64,000 nucleotides of DNA from an uncultured Duncaniella sp. (GTDB taxonomy: Bacteria; Bacteroidota; Bacteroidia; Bacteroidales; Muribaculaceae), in NCBI GenBank assembly GCA_910576785.1, contig CAJTJG010000016.1, positions 21,761-85,760 on the forward strand, written 5' to 3'. The position numbers and the translations under genes were made by a program. Below, piece after piece: positions 8,889-18,268 of the stretch. Under the pieces are notes generated by a model. That model saw nothing but the letters and a program-made list of their open reading frames with translations, did not search any database and was not told the origin of the DNA. The number at the start of each line of letters is the position of its first letter. Position 1 is the first letter of the stretch.

Positions 8889-9848
8889 TCAGCTCTGCAC
8901 TGTGAGCAGCTTGACCGGACCGATAGCGCTGAGCGACTGCATGGTGGCAGGGAAAAGCAGCGTGTCGCCACGGCGTATGGGGAATGAAGTCATGGCCGAA
9001 GTATCGAGCACAGCGCCCTCACCCTCCGTGCATATCACTATGGTGAACGAGTCCCTCGACCTGACGATCGGACAATTCTGTCCGGCCTTGGCCTCGAGAA
9101 GTCTTACGATGAAATACTTGCACTCGGCCAGAATATCGTCGGCAGGTTCCGACTTATATGTAGGATAGACCGTATAGTCGATGGCGTCGCGTGCCTGCTC
9201 CGTATGGAGCTCGCGCGGATTGCCATCCTTGTCGCGGCGGTCATAGTCATAGATACGGTATGTGATGTCGCTCGTCTGCTGTATCTCCGCAAGAAGATTG
9301 CCTGCTCCGATGGCATGTATGCGGCCGGCAGGCAGGAAGAATGTATCGCCTGGAGCCGACTCATAGCAGTCTATCACATCCATCAGCGTATTGTCGGCCA
9401 CACGGAGCTCATACTCCTTGGGCGTGATCTTTTCACGGAGTCCGGCATAGATGCGTGCCCCGGGGGCGGTGTCGATGATATGCCACATCTCGGTCTTGCC
9501 GGGACAGCCGTGACGCTCCATAGCCAGAGCGTCGTCCGGATGCACCTGCACCGAGAGATCGTCGCGTGCATCTATCAGTTTGATCAGCAGAGGAAACGAG
9601 TTGCCATAGGTGCGGAAGTTGCGGTGCCCCATCAGCTCGGCCCCAAACATCTCGACAAGCTCGTTGAGGGTCTTGCCTTCATACGGACCACGGTCCACCA
9701 CGGAGACATGTCCCGGCACGGCCGAGATCTCCCAGCTCTCCCCTACTCCCTGCGGAGCGGAATGGATTCGTTTGAACGGAGCTATACGGTCACCACCCCA
9801 GATGACAGTCTTAAGATACGGGGCGAAATGAAATGGTTGGTTCAGCAT
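8889..9848 (-). CDS. manA: mannose-6-phosphate isomerase, class I
   Basis: It interconverts mannose-6-phosphate and fructose-6-phosphate, supplying GDP-mannose for glycans or allowing mannose use. The 319-residue cupin enzyme has the zinc ligands Gln101 and His103 (SVQVHPDD), Glu120 (GKTEMW) and His178 (GRIHAIGAG). It starts with MLNQPFHFAPYLKTVIWGG, the usual N-terminus of the short class I enzymes of Firmicutes and Bacteroidetes. It follows an uncharacterised gene by 33 bp and precedes dnaX by 70 bp on the same strand. The glycosyltransferase genes far to the right may draw on its product, but nothing here links them directly. Confidence 0.93.
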   Translation of the reverse strand: MLNQPFHFAPYLKTVIWGGDRIAPFKRIHSAPQGVGESWEISAVPGHVSVVDRGPYEGKTLNELVEMFGAELMGHRNFRTYGNSFPLLIKLIDARDDLSVQVHPDDALAMERHGCPGKTEMWHIIDTAPGARIYAGLREKITPKEYELRVADNTLMDVIDCYESAPGDTFFLPAGRIHAIGAGNLLAEIQQTSDITYRIYDYDRRDKDGNPRELHTEQARDAIDYTVYPTYKSEPADDILAECKYFIVRLLEAKAGQNCPIVRSRDSFTIVICTEGEGAVLDTSAMTSFPIRRGDTLLFPATMQSLSAIGPVKLLTVQS

Positions 9849-9881
9849 TGTAAGTTCTCTCTGTCTATGTTAGGATTCGGT

Positions 9882-10409
9882 TCACAGCATATTGAGCGCG
9901 GATAGCAGCTCGAGCGCCTCGTGCGGCGACAGCGAACGACGGCTCATCAGAGCCGAGGCGAAATCGTGGGCCACGGACTGGACACCGCGGTGGGCAAAGA
10001 CACGCGACAGATAATTGTAATTCTTGTCAAAGAGGCGTTCTATCTCGTCATCCTCCAGCTGGCAGGAGTCGTGACCCTCGCTCGCGGCAAGCGTGCGCAT
10101 GAACGTGAGCAGATCGGAGGGTACTGCCGACCGGCGGTTCACCACATAGCGGCACATCACATTGGCCATGAGCATCGAGATGCCGAGATTGTAATTCTTG
10201 AGCATCTGATTCCAGGCCGCCTTGGCCGAGACGCCGGGATTGCCGGCAAAATAGAATTCCTGTGACAGTGCCACAGTATCGTTGGGATCCTCGCTGTCAA
10301 GATCGATCCCGGCAAGAAGACCCTCGCCGTCATATATGATCAGCCCTATGGCTGCACCGGTCGCGCCATAGGCGCGGTCGGACTCATCGCTATATCTCAG
10401 TGTGTCCAT
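9882..10409 (-). CDS. uncharacterised protein, about 175 residues
   Basis: I do not recognise this family. The start at 10409 (MDTLRYSDESDRAYGATGAA) is preferred over the longer frame, whose first 16 residues (FVYLFEKEQIF) look like translated spacer. There is no signal peptide or membrane segment. The N-terminal half contains a GLIIYDGEGLLAGIDLD stretch that looks like a beta-hairpin core; the C-terminal half is mainly helical (EDDEIERLFDKNYNYLSRVF). Codon use matches its neighbours. It lies between the porZ-like gene (54 bp upstream) and manA (33 bp downstream) on one strand, so it is probably co-transcribed and likely lineage-conserved. Confidence 0.7.
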   Translation of the reverse strand: MDTLRYSDESDRAYGATGAAIGLIIYDGEGLLAGIDLDSEDPNDTVALSQEFYFAGNPGVSAKAAWNQMLKNYNLGISMLMANVMCRYVVNRRSAVPSDLLTFMRTLAASEGHDSCQLEDDEIERLFDKNYNYLSRVFAHRGVQSVAHDFASALMSRRSLSPHEALELLSALNML

Positions 10410-10463
10410 TCTACTGATTGTAAAAATCTGTTCTTTTTCAAACAAATAAACAAACAAACAGGC

Positions 10464-12878
10464 CTAATTGATCACAAGGATCTTCGTGGCCACAGCGCCG
10501 GTCGAACTCACATCACCCGAAGTGGATGCAAGCACATAATACACGCCGCTCCTCACTCGCTCGCCATTCATGTTGCAACCATCCCACATGGCCGTGCCAC
10601 CCTCCGAGGTGAGCTGGCTCACGGTATTCATGGCCGAGTCAACTATCTTGACCATCGAGTCACCCATCAGTCCGGTGATGGTGATCCAGCCCGAATAGTC
10701 AGGCTCCACAGGATTGGGATAGGCATACACGTCCGAATAATCATCACGCGCCGGCCCTGAGGTAGAGGCGAACTCATAGAGTCCGGAGAATGTTCCCACA
10801 AAGACCGAATTGGAATTGGGATCGCAGTATACGGAGGTCACCACATTGGAGGGGAGCGAGGAGTTGTCCTTGGTATAGTGAGCCAGGATCTCCGATCCGT
10901 CCTCGCTGACGAGGAACAGGCCGGAACCATTCGTGGCAAGCCATTTGCGGTTGGAGTTGTCGACGGCTATCGAACCGATGCGGTCACTCTCCAGAAGATA
11001 GTCGGCATAGTTCGTACCATCGTTGCGGGGCACTTTGACACGGTTCACATAGAAGTCGGGACTGAGCATGCGCGAAGGATCGTTGATGGTCACCACACCC
11101 TCGGTGGTGCCTATCCATACATGTCCTTTCTTGTCCTGCACCGCGCACAGCATGACGGCCGACGAGAACTCCTTGCCGTCCTGATCCGTAAGATGCGGCC
11201 AGCGCATCACGGTGTCGTCCGACTGGTCGGCGAGCGTGCCGTTGTGGCTGTAAGTGAGCAGACGGCCCTCGCCGTCATCAAAAGCTATCGCACAGTTCGT
11301 ACCGCTGACGGGGAGCACCTGCGACTCCCATCGTGCCAAATATTTGCTGAAGTCAAGAAGCACCCAGTCGGCCACAGTCCATGTGGAGGGATCCTTCCTG
11401 ACCTTGTCGGCTGGAAGCACCATGATGGTGGGATACCTGTTGTTCAGATCATCGGTGGCTGTGGAGATCCAGAGATTCCCCTTGTCATCAAAACGCAGGG
11501 AGGAGGCATAGTTGGAAGAACCGAACTTCGGGAAAGGGGAGTTGGCACCCGTTATCGAGCCGATCTTCTTACCATCCTTGAGTATATGCACTCCTTTGAG
11601 GTATGTGCCCACATAGATACGCCCGGGATCGAATATATCATCGGTCACAAATGTAGGGGAGGTGAGACGCTCTCCGTCGGGGAGCACCGAAGGGATACGC
11701 TTGATCCCTTCCGAGGATACGTAGTCGGCCGCGAGCAGCATATTGGGACTGACGATCGAGCCCAACGGATGCTCTCGTGAGATGGCGAGATTGCAGGTAT
11801 AGAATCCTTTCCCGTCGTGCGAAGGGAATATATTGCATATATTTCCCGAACTTATGGCTTCGGCGGGGACGCTCTTGTCGCGAAGCACGGTCAGAGCATC
11901 GCCGCTTACGGCATATCGGCCCAGACCATCGCTGTCACCGGCCCAGAGCGACGAGAGTCCGTCATAGGCCGAAAGCTGATTGCCATTGAGAGCCGCGGGC
12001 AATGCCACGCCTCCCTCGGGAAGACAGTCGGCATTGAGCGTATAGTACTTCGACGGGGTATCGCCGCTGAAGAAATAGAGACCATCCTTGCCGCGCAGCA
12101 GTTCGGTGGCCTTGATGGAAGTATTGTAGTCAGAAGCCGACTGAAGGTCGAGGCGCTGCACTGTACCCCACTTCACGATAGCATAAAAGCGCCCCTGGTC
12201 GTCGATACTCTCTATCTTGCTTACGGGTCCACCCTCGGCATACACCATGGTGAAAGCGTCGAGTGTGTTGAGGCGCTTGCCATGCTCGGCGGTGAAGACA
12301 TGATACTTCTTGTCGACAGCATCGTCCATCACCATCACTATATGCCGGTCATTGACATCCACACACTTCACCGGACGTGAATATATGCCCGACTCGATCA
12401 CCCCCTGGGTCGTGGCGTCATACACCACCAGTCCGAAGGCCGTGGCCACGTATATCCGCCCGTTGTGAAACGACACGTCATTTATCTTCTTGTTGACGTT
12501 GACAGCCGCATCCTTTATGTCAGGAAGATTGGACTTGCTCCCGTCGGGGTATACTATGTCGAGATTGGCATTGTCGTAGGCCACCAGGAGGTAATTATCG
12601 TCATAGTTGTAGTAGATATCGCTTATGGCATAGTCTGACAGGTCACGCCCCCCTTCGAAGAAGCGGGTCTCGTCCGCATCCTTGTCGTAGGAATAGAGCG
12701 ATCCGCCGGTCACGTAGTAGACCGCACGCGGGGTGTCAATGACCTTAGTGAAGTTGCCGAACACGGGATATTGTTTCCACGTGCCCGTGGGAAGACCCGC
12801 GAGCGCACTGATGGCCACGGCTATGACAAGGATGGAGGATATCAGTAATCTTCTTATCATATTGTTGTTTCTGATCAT
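10464..12878 (-). CDS. porZ: PorZ-like beta-propeller protein of the type IX secretion system
   Basis: The 804-residue exported protein has a signal peptide (IRRLLISSILVIAVAISALA). It has two stretches of beta-propeller repeats of the two-component-regulator type (for example NDVSFHNGRIYVATAFGLVV and KKGHVWIGTTEGVVTIND) and a C-terminal T9SS sorting-type domain (YAYPNPVEPDYSGWITI near residue 715, ending GVYYVLAS and ATKILVIN). That order and length match PorZ of Porphyromonas gingivalis, a surface component needed for attaching T9SS cargo to lipopolysaccharide. Its ATG overlaps the rdgB stop (ATGA at 12875-12878). Other T9SS-like tails in this window would be its clients (inference). A generic propeller protein with the same tail is the alternative. 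Confidence 0.8.
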   Translation of the reverse strand: MIRNNNMIRRLLISSILVIAVAISALAGLPTGTWKQYPVFGNFTKVIDTPRAVYYVTGGSLYSYDKDADETRFFEGGRDLSDYAISDIYYNYDDNYLLVAYDNANLDIVYPDGSKSNLPDIKDAAVNVNKKINDVSFHNGRIYVATAFGLVVYDATTQGVIESGIYSRPVKCVDVNDRHIVMVMDDAVDKKYHVFTAEHGKRLNTLDAFTMVYAEGGPVSKIESIDDQGRFYAIVKWGTVQRLDLQSASDYNTSIKATELLRGKDGLYFFSGDTPSKYYTLNADCLPEGGVALPAALNGNQLSAYDGLSSLWAGDSDGLGRYAVSGDALTVLRDKSVPAEAISSGNICNIFPSHDGKGFYTCNLAISREHPLGSIVSPNMLLAADYVSSEGIKRIPSVLPDGERLTSPTFVTDDIFDPGRIYVGTYLKGVHILKDGKKIGSITGANSPFPKFGSSNYASSLRFDDKGNLWISTATDDLNNRYPTIMVLPADKVRKDPSTWTVADWVLLDFSKYLARWESQVLPVSGTNCAIAFDDGEGRLLTYSHNGTLADQSDDTVMRWPHLTDQDGKEFSSAVMLCAVQDKKGHVWIGTTEGVVTINDPSRMLSPDFYVNRVKVPRNDGTNYADYLLESDRIGSIAVDNSNRKWLATNGSGLFLVSEDGSEILAHYTKDNSSLPSNVVTSVYCDPNSNSVFVGTFSGLYEFASTSGPARDDYSDVYAYPNPVEPDYSGWITITGLMGDSMVKIVDSAMNTVSQLTSEGGTAMWDGCNMNGERVRSGVYYVLASTSGDVSSTGAVATKILVIN

Positions 12879-13459
12879 ATGGAATTGGTGGAGAGATAGT
12901 CAATGAGTTTGCGGGTAGCGCGTCCGCGATGGCTTATGCTGTTCTTGTCTTCGGCGCTCATGCGGGCGAACGATACCGCGCTCTCCCTGGGCTTGAACAC
13001 CGGATCATAGCCGAAGCCACCGTCGCCGTCGGGCACAGGGAGAATCTCCCCCTCCACGGCACCCTCGAAGGTCAGGGTCTCGCCACCCATTATCAGGGCT
13101 ATGACGGTGACGAACCGCGCGCTGCGATCAGTCGTCCCTTCGAGATTTTTCAGCAGAAGCCGCGTGTTGGCCACACTGTCATGACCGGGGCCGGCATAGC
13201 GGGCCGAATATACACCCGGAGCACCCCCCAGGGCATCGACCATCAGGCCGGTATCATCCGCAAAACAGTCATAACCATACTTTTCCTTCACATACCGAGC
13301 CTTCATCAAGGCATTCCCCTCAAGGGTATCGGCTGTCTCCGGAATATCTTCGTGGCAACCTATCTCTGCAAGCGAGCGCACCGTGAATCGGTCACCTATT
13401 ATGGCTCTCATCTCGCTGAGTTTATGTTGATTGTTGGTAGCAAATACTATTTCGCGCAT
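12875..13459 (-). CDS. rdgB: XTP/dITP diphosphatase (HAM1/RdgB)
   Basis: It removes non-canonical purine nucleotides (XTP, dITP) from the pool. The start MREIVFATNNQHKLSEM at 13459 gives a normal length of 194 residues; the upstream extension is ignored. Family motifs are FATNNQHKL, the acidic metal site ADDTGLMVDALGGAPGVYSA, FGYDPVF, and SHRGRATRKL near the C-terminus. It is the first gene of a rdgB-porZ pair with a 4-bp overlap. It is cytoplasmic, with base composition like its neighbours. Confidence 0.95.
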   Translation of the reverse strand: MREIVFATNNQHKLSEMRAIIGDRFTVRSLAEIGCHEDIPETADTLEGNALMKARYVKEKYGYDCFADDTGLMVDALGGAPGVYSARYAGPGHDSVANTRLLLKNLEGTTDRSARFVTVIALIMGGETLTFEGAVEGEILPVPDGDGGFGYDPVFKPRESAVSFARMSAEDKNSISHRGRATRKLIDYLSTNSI

Positions 13460-13549
13460 ATCATCGTGGCAATGAGTGTGGACATTATGTATAATAACGG
13501 TCACCGGGGCCGTTTATTGGGAGTACGTCCCAACTTACTGCAAATATAC

Positions 13550-14617
13550 TTACTTTTTCACGATTTTGGACTTCAACCGCGCAAATTTCTTCCCGATACA
13601 GTTCCACGACAGGAACGATATCAGCACCACAGCGGCCATCACCGTGACAAATGACCATGCCGTGCCGATCGACAAGAGATTGAAATACACGGCAAGCTGT
13701 ATTATGGGGTAGTGGAAGAGATACATATCGTAGCTCACATTGTCATGCCGGCTGATCAGGCGCCCCCAGTGGCCCACCATGGACAACCATATCACCAGCC
13801 CTCCCACCACGAACGGCTCGAGCGCTATGGACCACAGATAGTTCCACCGCATCACACAGAGTCCGGCTATGAATATGGCAAGGATAATCCACCTGTATCT
13901 CAGCAGCTTGTCGAGATGATAGTAAGCCATGGCTCCCACATAGAAAAACGCGAGCTGGGCAAACAGCTGCCGTCCGAGTATCTGATATATCTCCCTCCCG
14001 GTCTCGGCAAAGAGCCACAGGAAAATATAGCGGTATATGATGGAGAAGATTATTATGAGTAAAAACATCACGTCACGACCGCCATCCCGCCGCCGCAGCC
14101 TGCCCACCAACGCCGCGACCACTATCACACTGAGATACAGACACCACTCCACCTTCATGGTCCACAGCGAGCCGTTCACTGCACCTGACACATACCGTCC
14201 ACCCTCGAACACACCGGGGAGTGTGGGCTCTATGAAGTTCATGAACGAGAGGTTGGCCGCCAGATATCTCCACCAGTGCCCCGATGCAAAGTACTCCACC
14301 GGCCCAAGCGCCGAGACAAGACACAGTCCCACAGCAAACACCAGTACCACAGTAAGATATGGAGGCATGATCCTCAGCACCCGCCTCAATACGAACTCCC
14401 TGGCAGAGCTGCACCTCGCATACTCGGGATAGATCAGGAAGCCGCTCATGGCAAAAAATCCCGACACACCGAATCCGCTCGTCACCGGCCACACGATATC
14501 CGAACCTGTGAGCTCATTGAAATGGGCCACAATGACGGAAAACGCCAGCACGTAGCGTATTGCATCCATATTGTTGTTTGTGCGACGGAGTTTTTCCCGC
14601 TGTATGAGGTTGGGCAT
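13550..14617 (-). CDS. acyltransferase 3 family membrane protein
   Basis: This 355-residue multi-pass membrane protein belongs to the acyltransferase 3 group, which O-acetylates or acylates surface polysaccharides and lipids. The N-terminal pattern NNNMDAIRYVLAFSVIVAHF, then GVSGFFAMSGFLIYPEY and a basic loop FVLRRVLRIMPPYL, is typical. A conserved SLWTMKVEWCLY follows near residue 155. About ten hydrophobic segments are visible. It stands alone on its strand, 46 bp beyond the rdgB start, and a MITE-like palindrome begins about 100 bp upstream. The acceptor cannot be told from sequence. Confidence 0.88.
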   Translation of the reverse strand: MPNLIQREKLRRTNNNMDAIRYVLAFSVIVAHFNELTGSDIVWPVTSGFGVSGFFAMSGFLIYPEYARCSSAREFVLRRVLRIMPPYLTVVLVFAVGLCLVSALGPVEYFASGHWWRYLAANLSFMNFIEPTLPGVFEGGRYVSGAVNGSLWTMKVEWCLYLSVIVVAALVGRLRRRDGGRDVMFLLIIIFSIIYRYIFLWLFAETGREIYQILGRQLFAQLAFFYVGAMAYYHLDKLLRYRWIILAIFIAGLCVMRWNYLWSIALEPFVVGGLVIWLSMVGHWGRLISRHDNVSYDMYLFHYPIIQLAVYFNLLSIGTAWSFVTVMAAVVLISFLSWNCIGKKFARLKSKIVKK

Positions 14618-14715
14618 GATTTGATCGGTCTCAGGTAGGAGTGTGTTGAAAAAACATGCAAATTTACTGATAATTTCCCGAACGTCCTTTCAGTACTCAG
14701 TTTAAAAGGTTGTTT

Positions 14716-15055
14716 AGAGGGTGTTTAATAACAAATATTAAACCAGAGTGGATGGATTTTTGAGGTAAATTATTCATAATCAGAGGGAGCATAGCTGTAG
14801 CTATGTGACCGATGATTAGGGATAATTTAACCAAAAAGACATCCATGAGTAAAATCATCCCTCTAAGAATAGACTAATTAACAAAATCTGTAATATATGA
14901 AACGAATTGAAATTACCTTATACGCATCCAATCTCATGGATGCCTTCCGCCTTGAAACTCGGTCACATAGCTACAGCTATGCTCCCTCATTTCATGACGA
15001 AATCCATCTCATGAGATTGGACTCTGGTTTTAACATTTGTTTTTAAACACCCTCT
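14716..15055. mobile_element. MITE-like element with nested inverted repeats
   Basis: This 340-bp AT-rich stretch has no credible gene. Its ends are inverted repeats of about 33 bp (14716-14748 and 15022-15055), beginning AGAGGGTGTTTAA and matching with only a few differences. Inside is a second, perfect 26-bp inverted pair (14785-14810 and 14961-14986), each member itself nearly palindromic (CATAGCT, two bases, AGCTATG). A third short pair (CATCCATGAG / CTCATGGATG) lies between them. No clear target duplication could be fixed. It occupies the space between the divergent acyltransferase and dnaN genes, ending just before the dnaN promoter. Confidence 0.75.
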
Positions 15056-15113
15056 TAAAAACATGGGCCTCATCAAATACCTCCCAAAATTTTAGGATAA
15101 CATACTTTTTTAG

Positions 15114-15121
15114 TACTTTTG
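15114..15121 (+). promoter_or_regulatory. -7 box of the dnaN operon promoter
   Basis: TACTTTTG matches the Bacteroidetes TAnnTTTG -7 consensus. A TTA at 15092-15094 lies 19 bp upstream in the usual -33 place (consensus TTG). The start codon of dnaN is 45 bp downstream. Confidence 0.65.
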
Positions 15122-15165
15122 TGAGTTAATTACCAATACAAGAAACCAACTCCCCGGTATACATC

Positions 15166-16296
15166 ATGAGATTCACTGTTCCCAGCAAGACGCTACAGAC
15201 TTTCGCGTCATCGGTCAGCAAGGTCATCAACGCCAAGAACGCGCTGACGATACTCAACAACTTCCTGTTCTCCATCTCAGGCAACATGCTCACCATCACA
15301 GCCTGCGATGGCGAGAACACCCTCTGCGCGCGCATCCTCATAATGGATGTCGAGGGCGAGGGCGAGTTCTGCATCGACGCCCGCAGGGTCGTGGAGCTGC
15401 TTAGGGTAATGCCCGAGCAGGAGTTGCACTTCGACATCGACGACACCACTCTGGCTGTGGAGATGAGCCATCCTGACGGATCATACAAGTTCATGGGCAT
15501 ATCCGGTTCGGAATATCCCCGATTCCAGCGTGCCACATCGGCCGGTGCCCTCTCGTTCAAGACCGCAGGATCAACCCTCCTGCGAGGACTCGAGTTCACA
15601 TCGTTTGCCGCCGGAACCGACATCCTGCGCCCGCAGATGATGGGTGTGTACTGGGACATCAAGCCCGACCGACTCATCTTCGTGGCCACCGACACACATA
15701 AGCTCGTCAAATTCGAGGACACCGGATTCCAGCCCGGCGTGGAGGGTTCGTTCATTCTCCCCAACAAGTCGACCAACGTGTTCCGGTCCGTATTCTCCAA
15801 GGACGAGGAGGTCACCGTGACCTTCGATCCCGCCCAGGGTGTAACCTTCGAGACCGAGACATTCACCTTCGACTCCCGCCTCGTCAAGGGCCGTTTCCCC
15901 GACTATACACGTGTCATACCCGAGAACAACCCCTTCACTCTCACCGTCAACCGTCATCTCTTCTCCAAGGCCGTGCGCCGCGTGAGCCTTTTTGTCGACG
16001 AAGGCCACGGACTCATCAAGTTCCGCGTCACCCCCGACAAACTCACCATCAAGGCCAGCGATACGGAGTACAACACCACCGGCGTCGAGACTCTATCGTC
16101 CGACTTCACCGGCTCCGACATGGTGATAGGCTTCAGCTCCAGCTATCTCTCCGAACTCACAGCCGTGCTCTGGACTGACGACATCATGTTCAAGCTCGCC
16201 GATCCCTCGCGCCCCGCCGTGATACTTCCCACCGAGGACAAGCCCGACACAAGGCTCACAATGCTCCTCATGCCTATGAACGTAAGCGACTTCTGA
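15166..16296 (+). CDS. dnaN: DNA polymerase III beta subunit (sliding clamp)
   Basis: The clamp encircles DNA and tethers the replicative polymerase. The 376-residue protein has the expected three repeated domains, begins MRFTVPSKTLQ, and contains GSEYPRF in the middle and the C-terminal LLMPMNV segment near the partner-binding pocket. It heads a six-gene operon and shares one base with the next start (TGATG at 16294-16298). A -7 box lies 45 bp upstream. dnaN is not beside dnaA here, as is common in Bacteroidetes. Confidence 0.97.
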   Translation: MRFTVPSKTLQTFASSVSKVINAKNALTILNNFLFSISGNMLTITACDGENTLCARILIMDVEGEGEFCIDARRVVELLRVMPEQELHFDIDDTTLAVEMSHPDGSYKFMGISGSEYPRFQRATSAGALSFKTAGSTLLRGLEFTSFAAGTDILRPQMMGVYWDIKPDRLIFVATDTHKLVKFEDTGFQPGVEGSFILPNKSTNVFRSVFSKDEEVTVTFDPAQGVTFETETFTFDSRLVKGRFPDYTRVIPENNPFTLTVNRHLFSKAVRRVSLFVDEGHGLIKFRVTPDKLTIKASDTEYNTTGVETLSSDFTGSDMVIGFSSSYLSELTAVLWTDDIMFKLADPSRPAVILPTEDKPDTRLTMLLMPMNVSDF

Positions 16297-17057
16297 TGCA
16301 ACTTAACCTCAAGAAACCGATCGTATTCTTCGATCTCGAGACCACCGGCGTGGACATAACCCACGACCGCATTGTGGAGATCTCCCTCATAAAGGTTCTC
16401 CCCTCTGGCGAGGAGATCGAGAAGACACGCCGCATAAACCCCGGCATACCCATCCCCGCCGAGGCCACTGCCGTACACCATATCACTGACGAGGATGTGG
16501 CTGGCGAACCTGAATTCAAGCAGATAGCACGCTCCCTCGCCCAGGAACTCACCGGATGCGACCTGGCAGGATTCAACTCCAACCGCTTCGACATCCCCAT
16601 GCTCGACCAGGAGTTCCAACGCGCCGGAGTGAAGTTCGACTTCTCCAAGGCCCGTTTTGTGGATGTCCAGACCATATTCCACAAGAAAGAGCAGCGCACC
16701 CTCGTGGCCGCCTACCGCTTCTACTGCGGCAAGGAACTTGACGGCGCACACTCCGCCTGCGCCGACACCCGCGCCACCCTCGAGGTGCTCAAGAGCCAGC
16801 TTGACCGCTACGACGACCTGCCAAACGACATACAGGAGCTGAGCAAATTCTCCCAGATGAACCGCAACGTCGACTTCATGGGGCGCCTCATCTACAACGA
16901 TGACGACAAACCCGTGGTCAACTTCGGCAAATACAAAGGTCAGCTCGCCGAAGAGGTGCTCCGCAAGGATCCGTCATATTACTCCTGGATCATGAAAGGC
17001 GACTTCGCCCAGAACACCAAGGACTGTTTCACACGCATCAAGCTGAGCCTGAAATGA
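16296..17057 (+). CDS. DnaQ-like 3'-5' exonuclease
   Basis: This 253-residue DEDDh exonuclease has Exo I VFFDLETTG (residues 10-18), Exo II in LAGFNSNRFDIPML and Exo III HSACADTRAT. It resembles the epsilon proofreading subunit, and its place directly after dnaN (one-base overlap) supports a replication role. The C-terminal part (VVNFGKYKGQLAEEVLRKDPSYYSWIM) adds a small module seen in many Bacteroidetes exonucleases of this type. It overlaps coaBC by 4 bp. Whether it is the genuine proofreader or a repair or RNA-processing exonuclease is not settled by sequence. Confidence 0.9.
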   Translation: MQLNLKKPIVFFDLETTGVDITHDRIVEISLIKVLPSGEEIEKTRRINPGIPIPAEATAVHHITDEDVAGEPEFKQIARSLAQELTGCDLAGFNSNRFDIPMLDQEFQRAGVKFDFSKARFVDVQTIFHKKEQRTLVAAYRFYCGKELDGAHSACADTRATLEVLKSQLDRYDDLPNDIQELSKFSQMNRNVDFMGRLIYNDDDKPVVNFGKYKGQLAEEVLRKDPSYYSWIMKGDFAQNTKDCFTRIKLSLK

Positions 17058-18268
17058 CAGCCACGGCCATCTCCCCGCTTGCCGGAAAGCACGTGGTGCT
17101 CGGCATATGCGGCGGTATCGCCGCCTACAAGAGTGTATCCCTCCTGCGGCTTCTCGTCAAGGCCGGAGCAGAGGTGCAGGTGGTCATCACCCCGGCCGGC
17201 AAGGAGTTCATCACACCGGTCACTCTCTCGGCCCTGAGCCAGAAGCCGGTGGTGAGCGAGTTCTTCACCGCCAACACCGGCGAGTGGCACTCCCATGTCG
17301 ACCTCGGCCTTTGGGCCGACTGCATGGTCATTGCCCCCGCCACCGCATCGACCATCGGAAAGATGGCCCACGGTGTGGCCGACAATATGCTCGTCACCAC
17401 CTACCTCTCGGCCAAGAGCCAGGTGTTCGTGGCACCGGCCATGGACCTTGACATGATGGCCCACCCCTCCACCACCGCCAACCTTGCCCTGCTCCGCTCC
17501 TACGGCAACATCATCATCGAACCCGACACCGGCTATCTGGCCAGCGGTCTCACCGGACGCGGACGCATGGAGGAACCCGAGAACATCGTCAAGGTGCTCG
17601 AATCATGGTTCGCCGGCAGAAACGATCTCGCCGGACGCCGCGTGCTCATCACCGCCGGCCCCACCTACGAGAAGATCGACCCCGTGCGGTTCATCGGCAA
17701 CTATTCCTCAGGCAAGATGGGCTATGCACTGGCCGCCGAATGTGCCGCACGTGGCGCACAGGTCACCCTCGTCAGCGGCCCCGTGGCCCTCGAGGCTCCC
17801 GCCGGAGTGGACATAGTGAAAGTGGAGAGCGCCCGTCAGATGCTCCAGGCATGCAGCGAGGCATTTCCTGCAGCCGACATCGCCATAATGTGTGCCGCCG
17901 TGGCCGACTATGCACCCGCCGAGACCGCCGACCGCAAGATCAAGCGCGAACACTCGGAAGTACCCGTCATACACCTTGTCAAAAATCCCGATATCGCGGC
18001 CACTCTCGGCGCGGCAAAGAAACCGGGACAGATCCTGGCCGGATTCGCCCTCGAGACCGACCATGAGGCCGACAACGCCGCCGAGAAACTCTCTCGCAAG
18101 AATCTCGACCTCATCGTGCTCAACTCTCTGCGCGATGCCGGTGCCGGTTTCGGCACCGACACCAACAAGGTGAGCATCATCGACCGTGCGGGACGCACCG
18201 ACTACCCCCTCAAGCCCAAAAGCGAGGTGGCGGCCGACATAATCGACAATATCGTTTCACGCCTATGA
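17054..18268 (+). CDS. coaBC: bifunctional phosphopantothenoylcysteine decarboxylase / phosphopantothenate-cysteine ligase
   Basis: It catalyses two consecutive steps of coenzyme A synthesis. The N-terminal flavoprotein half (CoaC) shows GICGGIAAYKS (residues 16-26), the active-site His in WHSHVDL, and APAMDLDM. The C-terminal half (CoaB) begins near residue 195 with VLITAGPTYEKIDPVRFIGNYSSGKMG and includes AAVADYAP and KIKRE. Length (404) is normal for the fused enzyme. Both ends overlap neighbours by ATGA, so translation is coupled to the exonuclease and to porD. Confidence 0.96.
   Translation: MTATAISPLAGKHVVLGICGGIAAYKSVSLLRLLVKAGAEVQVVITPAGKEFITPVTLSALSQKPVVSEFFTANTGEWHSHVDLGLWADCMVIAPATASTIGKMAHGVADNMLVTTYLSAKSQVFVAPAMDLDMMAHPSTTANLALLRSYGNIIIEPDTGYLASGLTGRGRMEEPENIVKVLESWFAGRNDLAGRRVLITAGPTYEKIDPVRFIGNYSSGKMGYALAAECAARGAQVTLVSGPVALEAPAGVDIVKVESARQMLQACSEAFPAADIAIMCAAVADYAPAETADRKIKREHSEVPVIHLVKNPDIAATLGAAKKPGQILAGFALETDHEADNAAEKLSRKNLDLIVLNSLRDAGAGFGTDTNKVSIIDRAGRTDYPLKPKSEVAADIIDNIVSRL

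Noticed and set aside
8819..8971. N-terminal extension of dnaX
   Set aside because: The added residues overlap manA, resemble no DnaX N-terminus, and MDHYVVSARKYRP is the family start.
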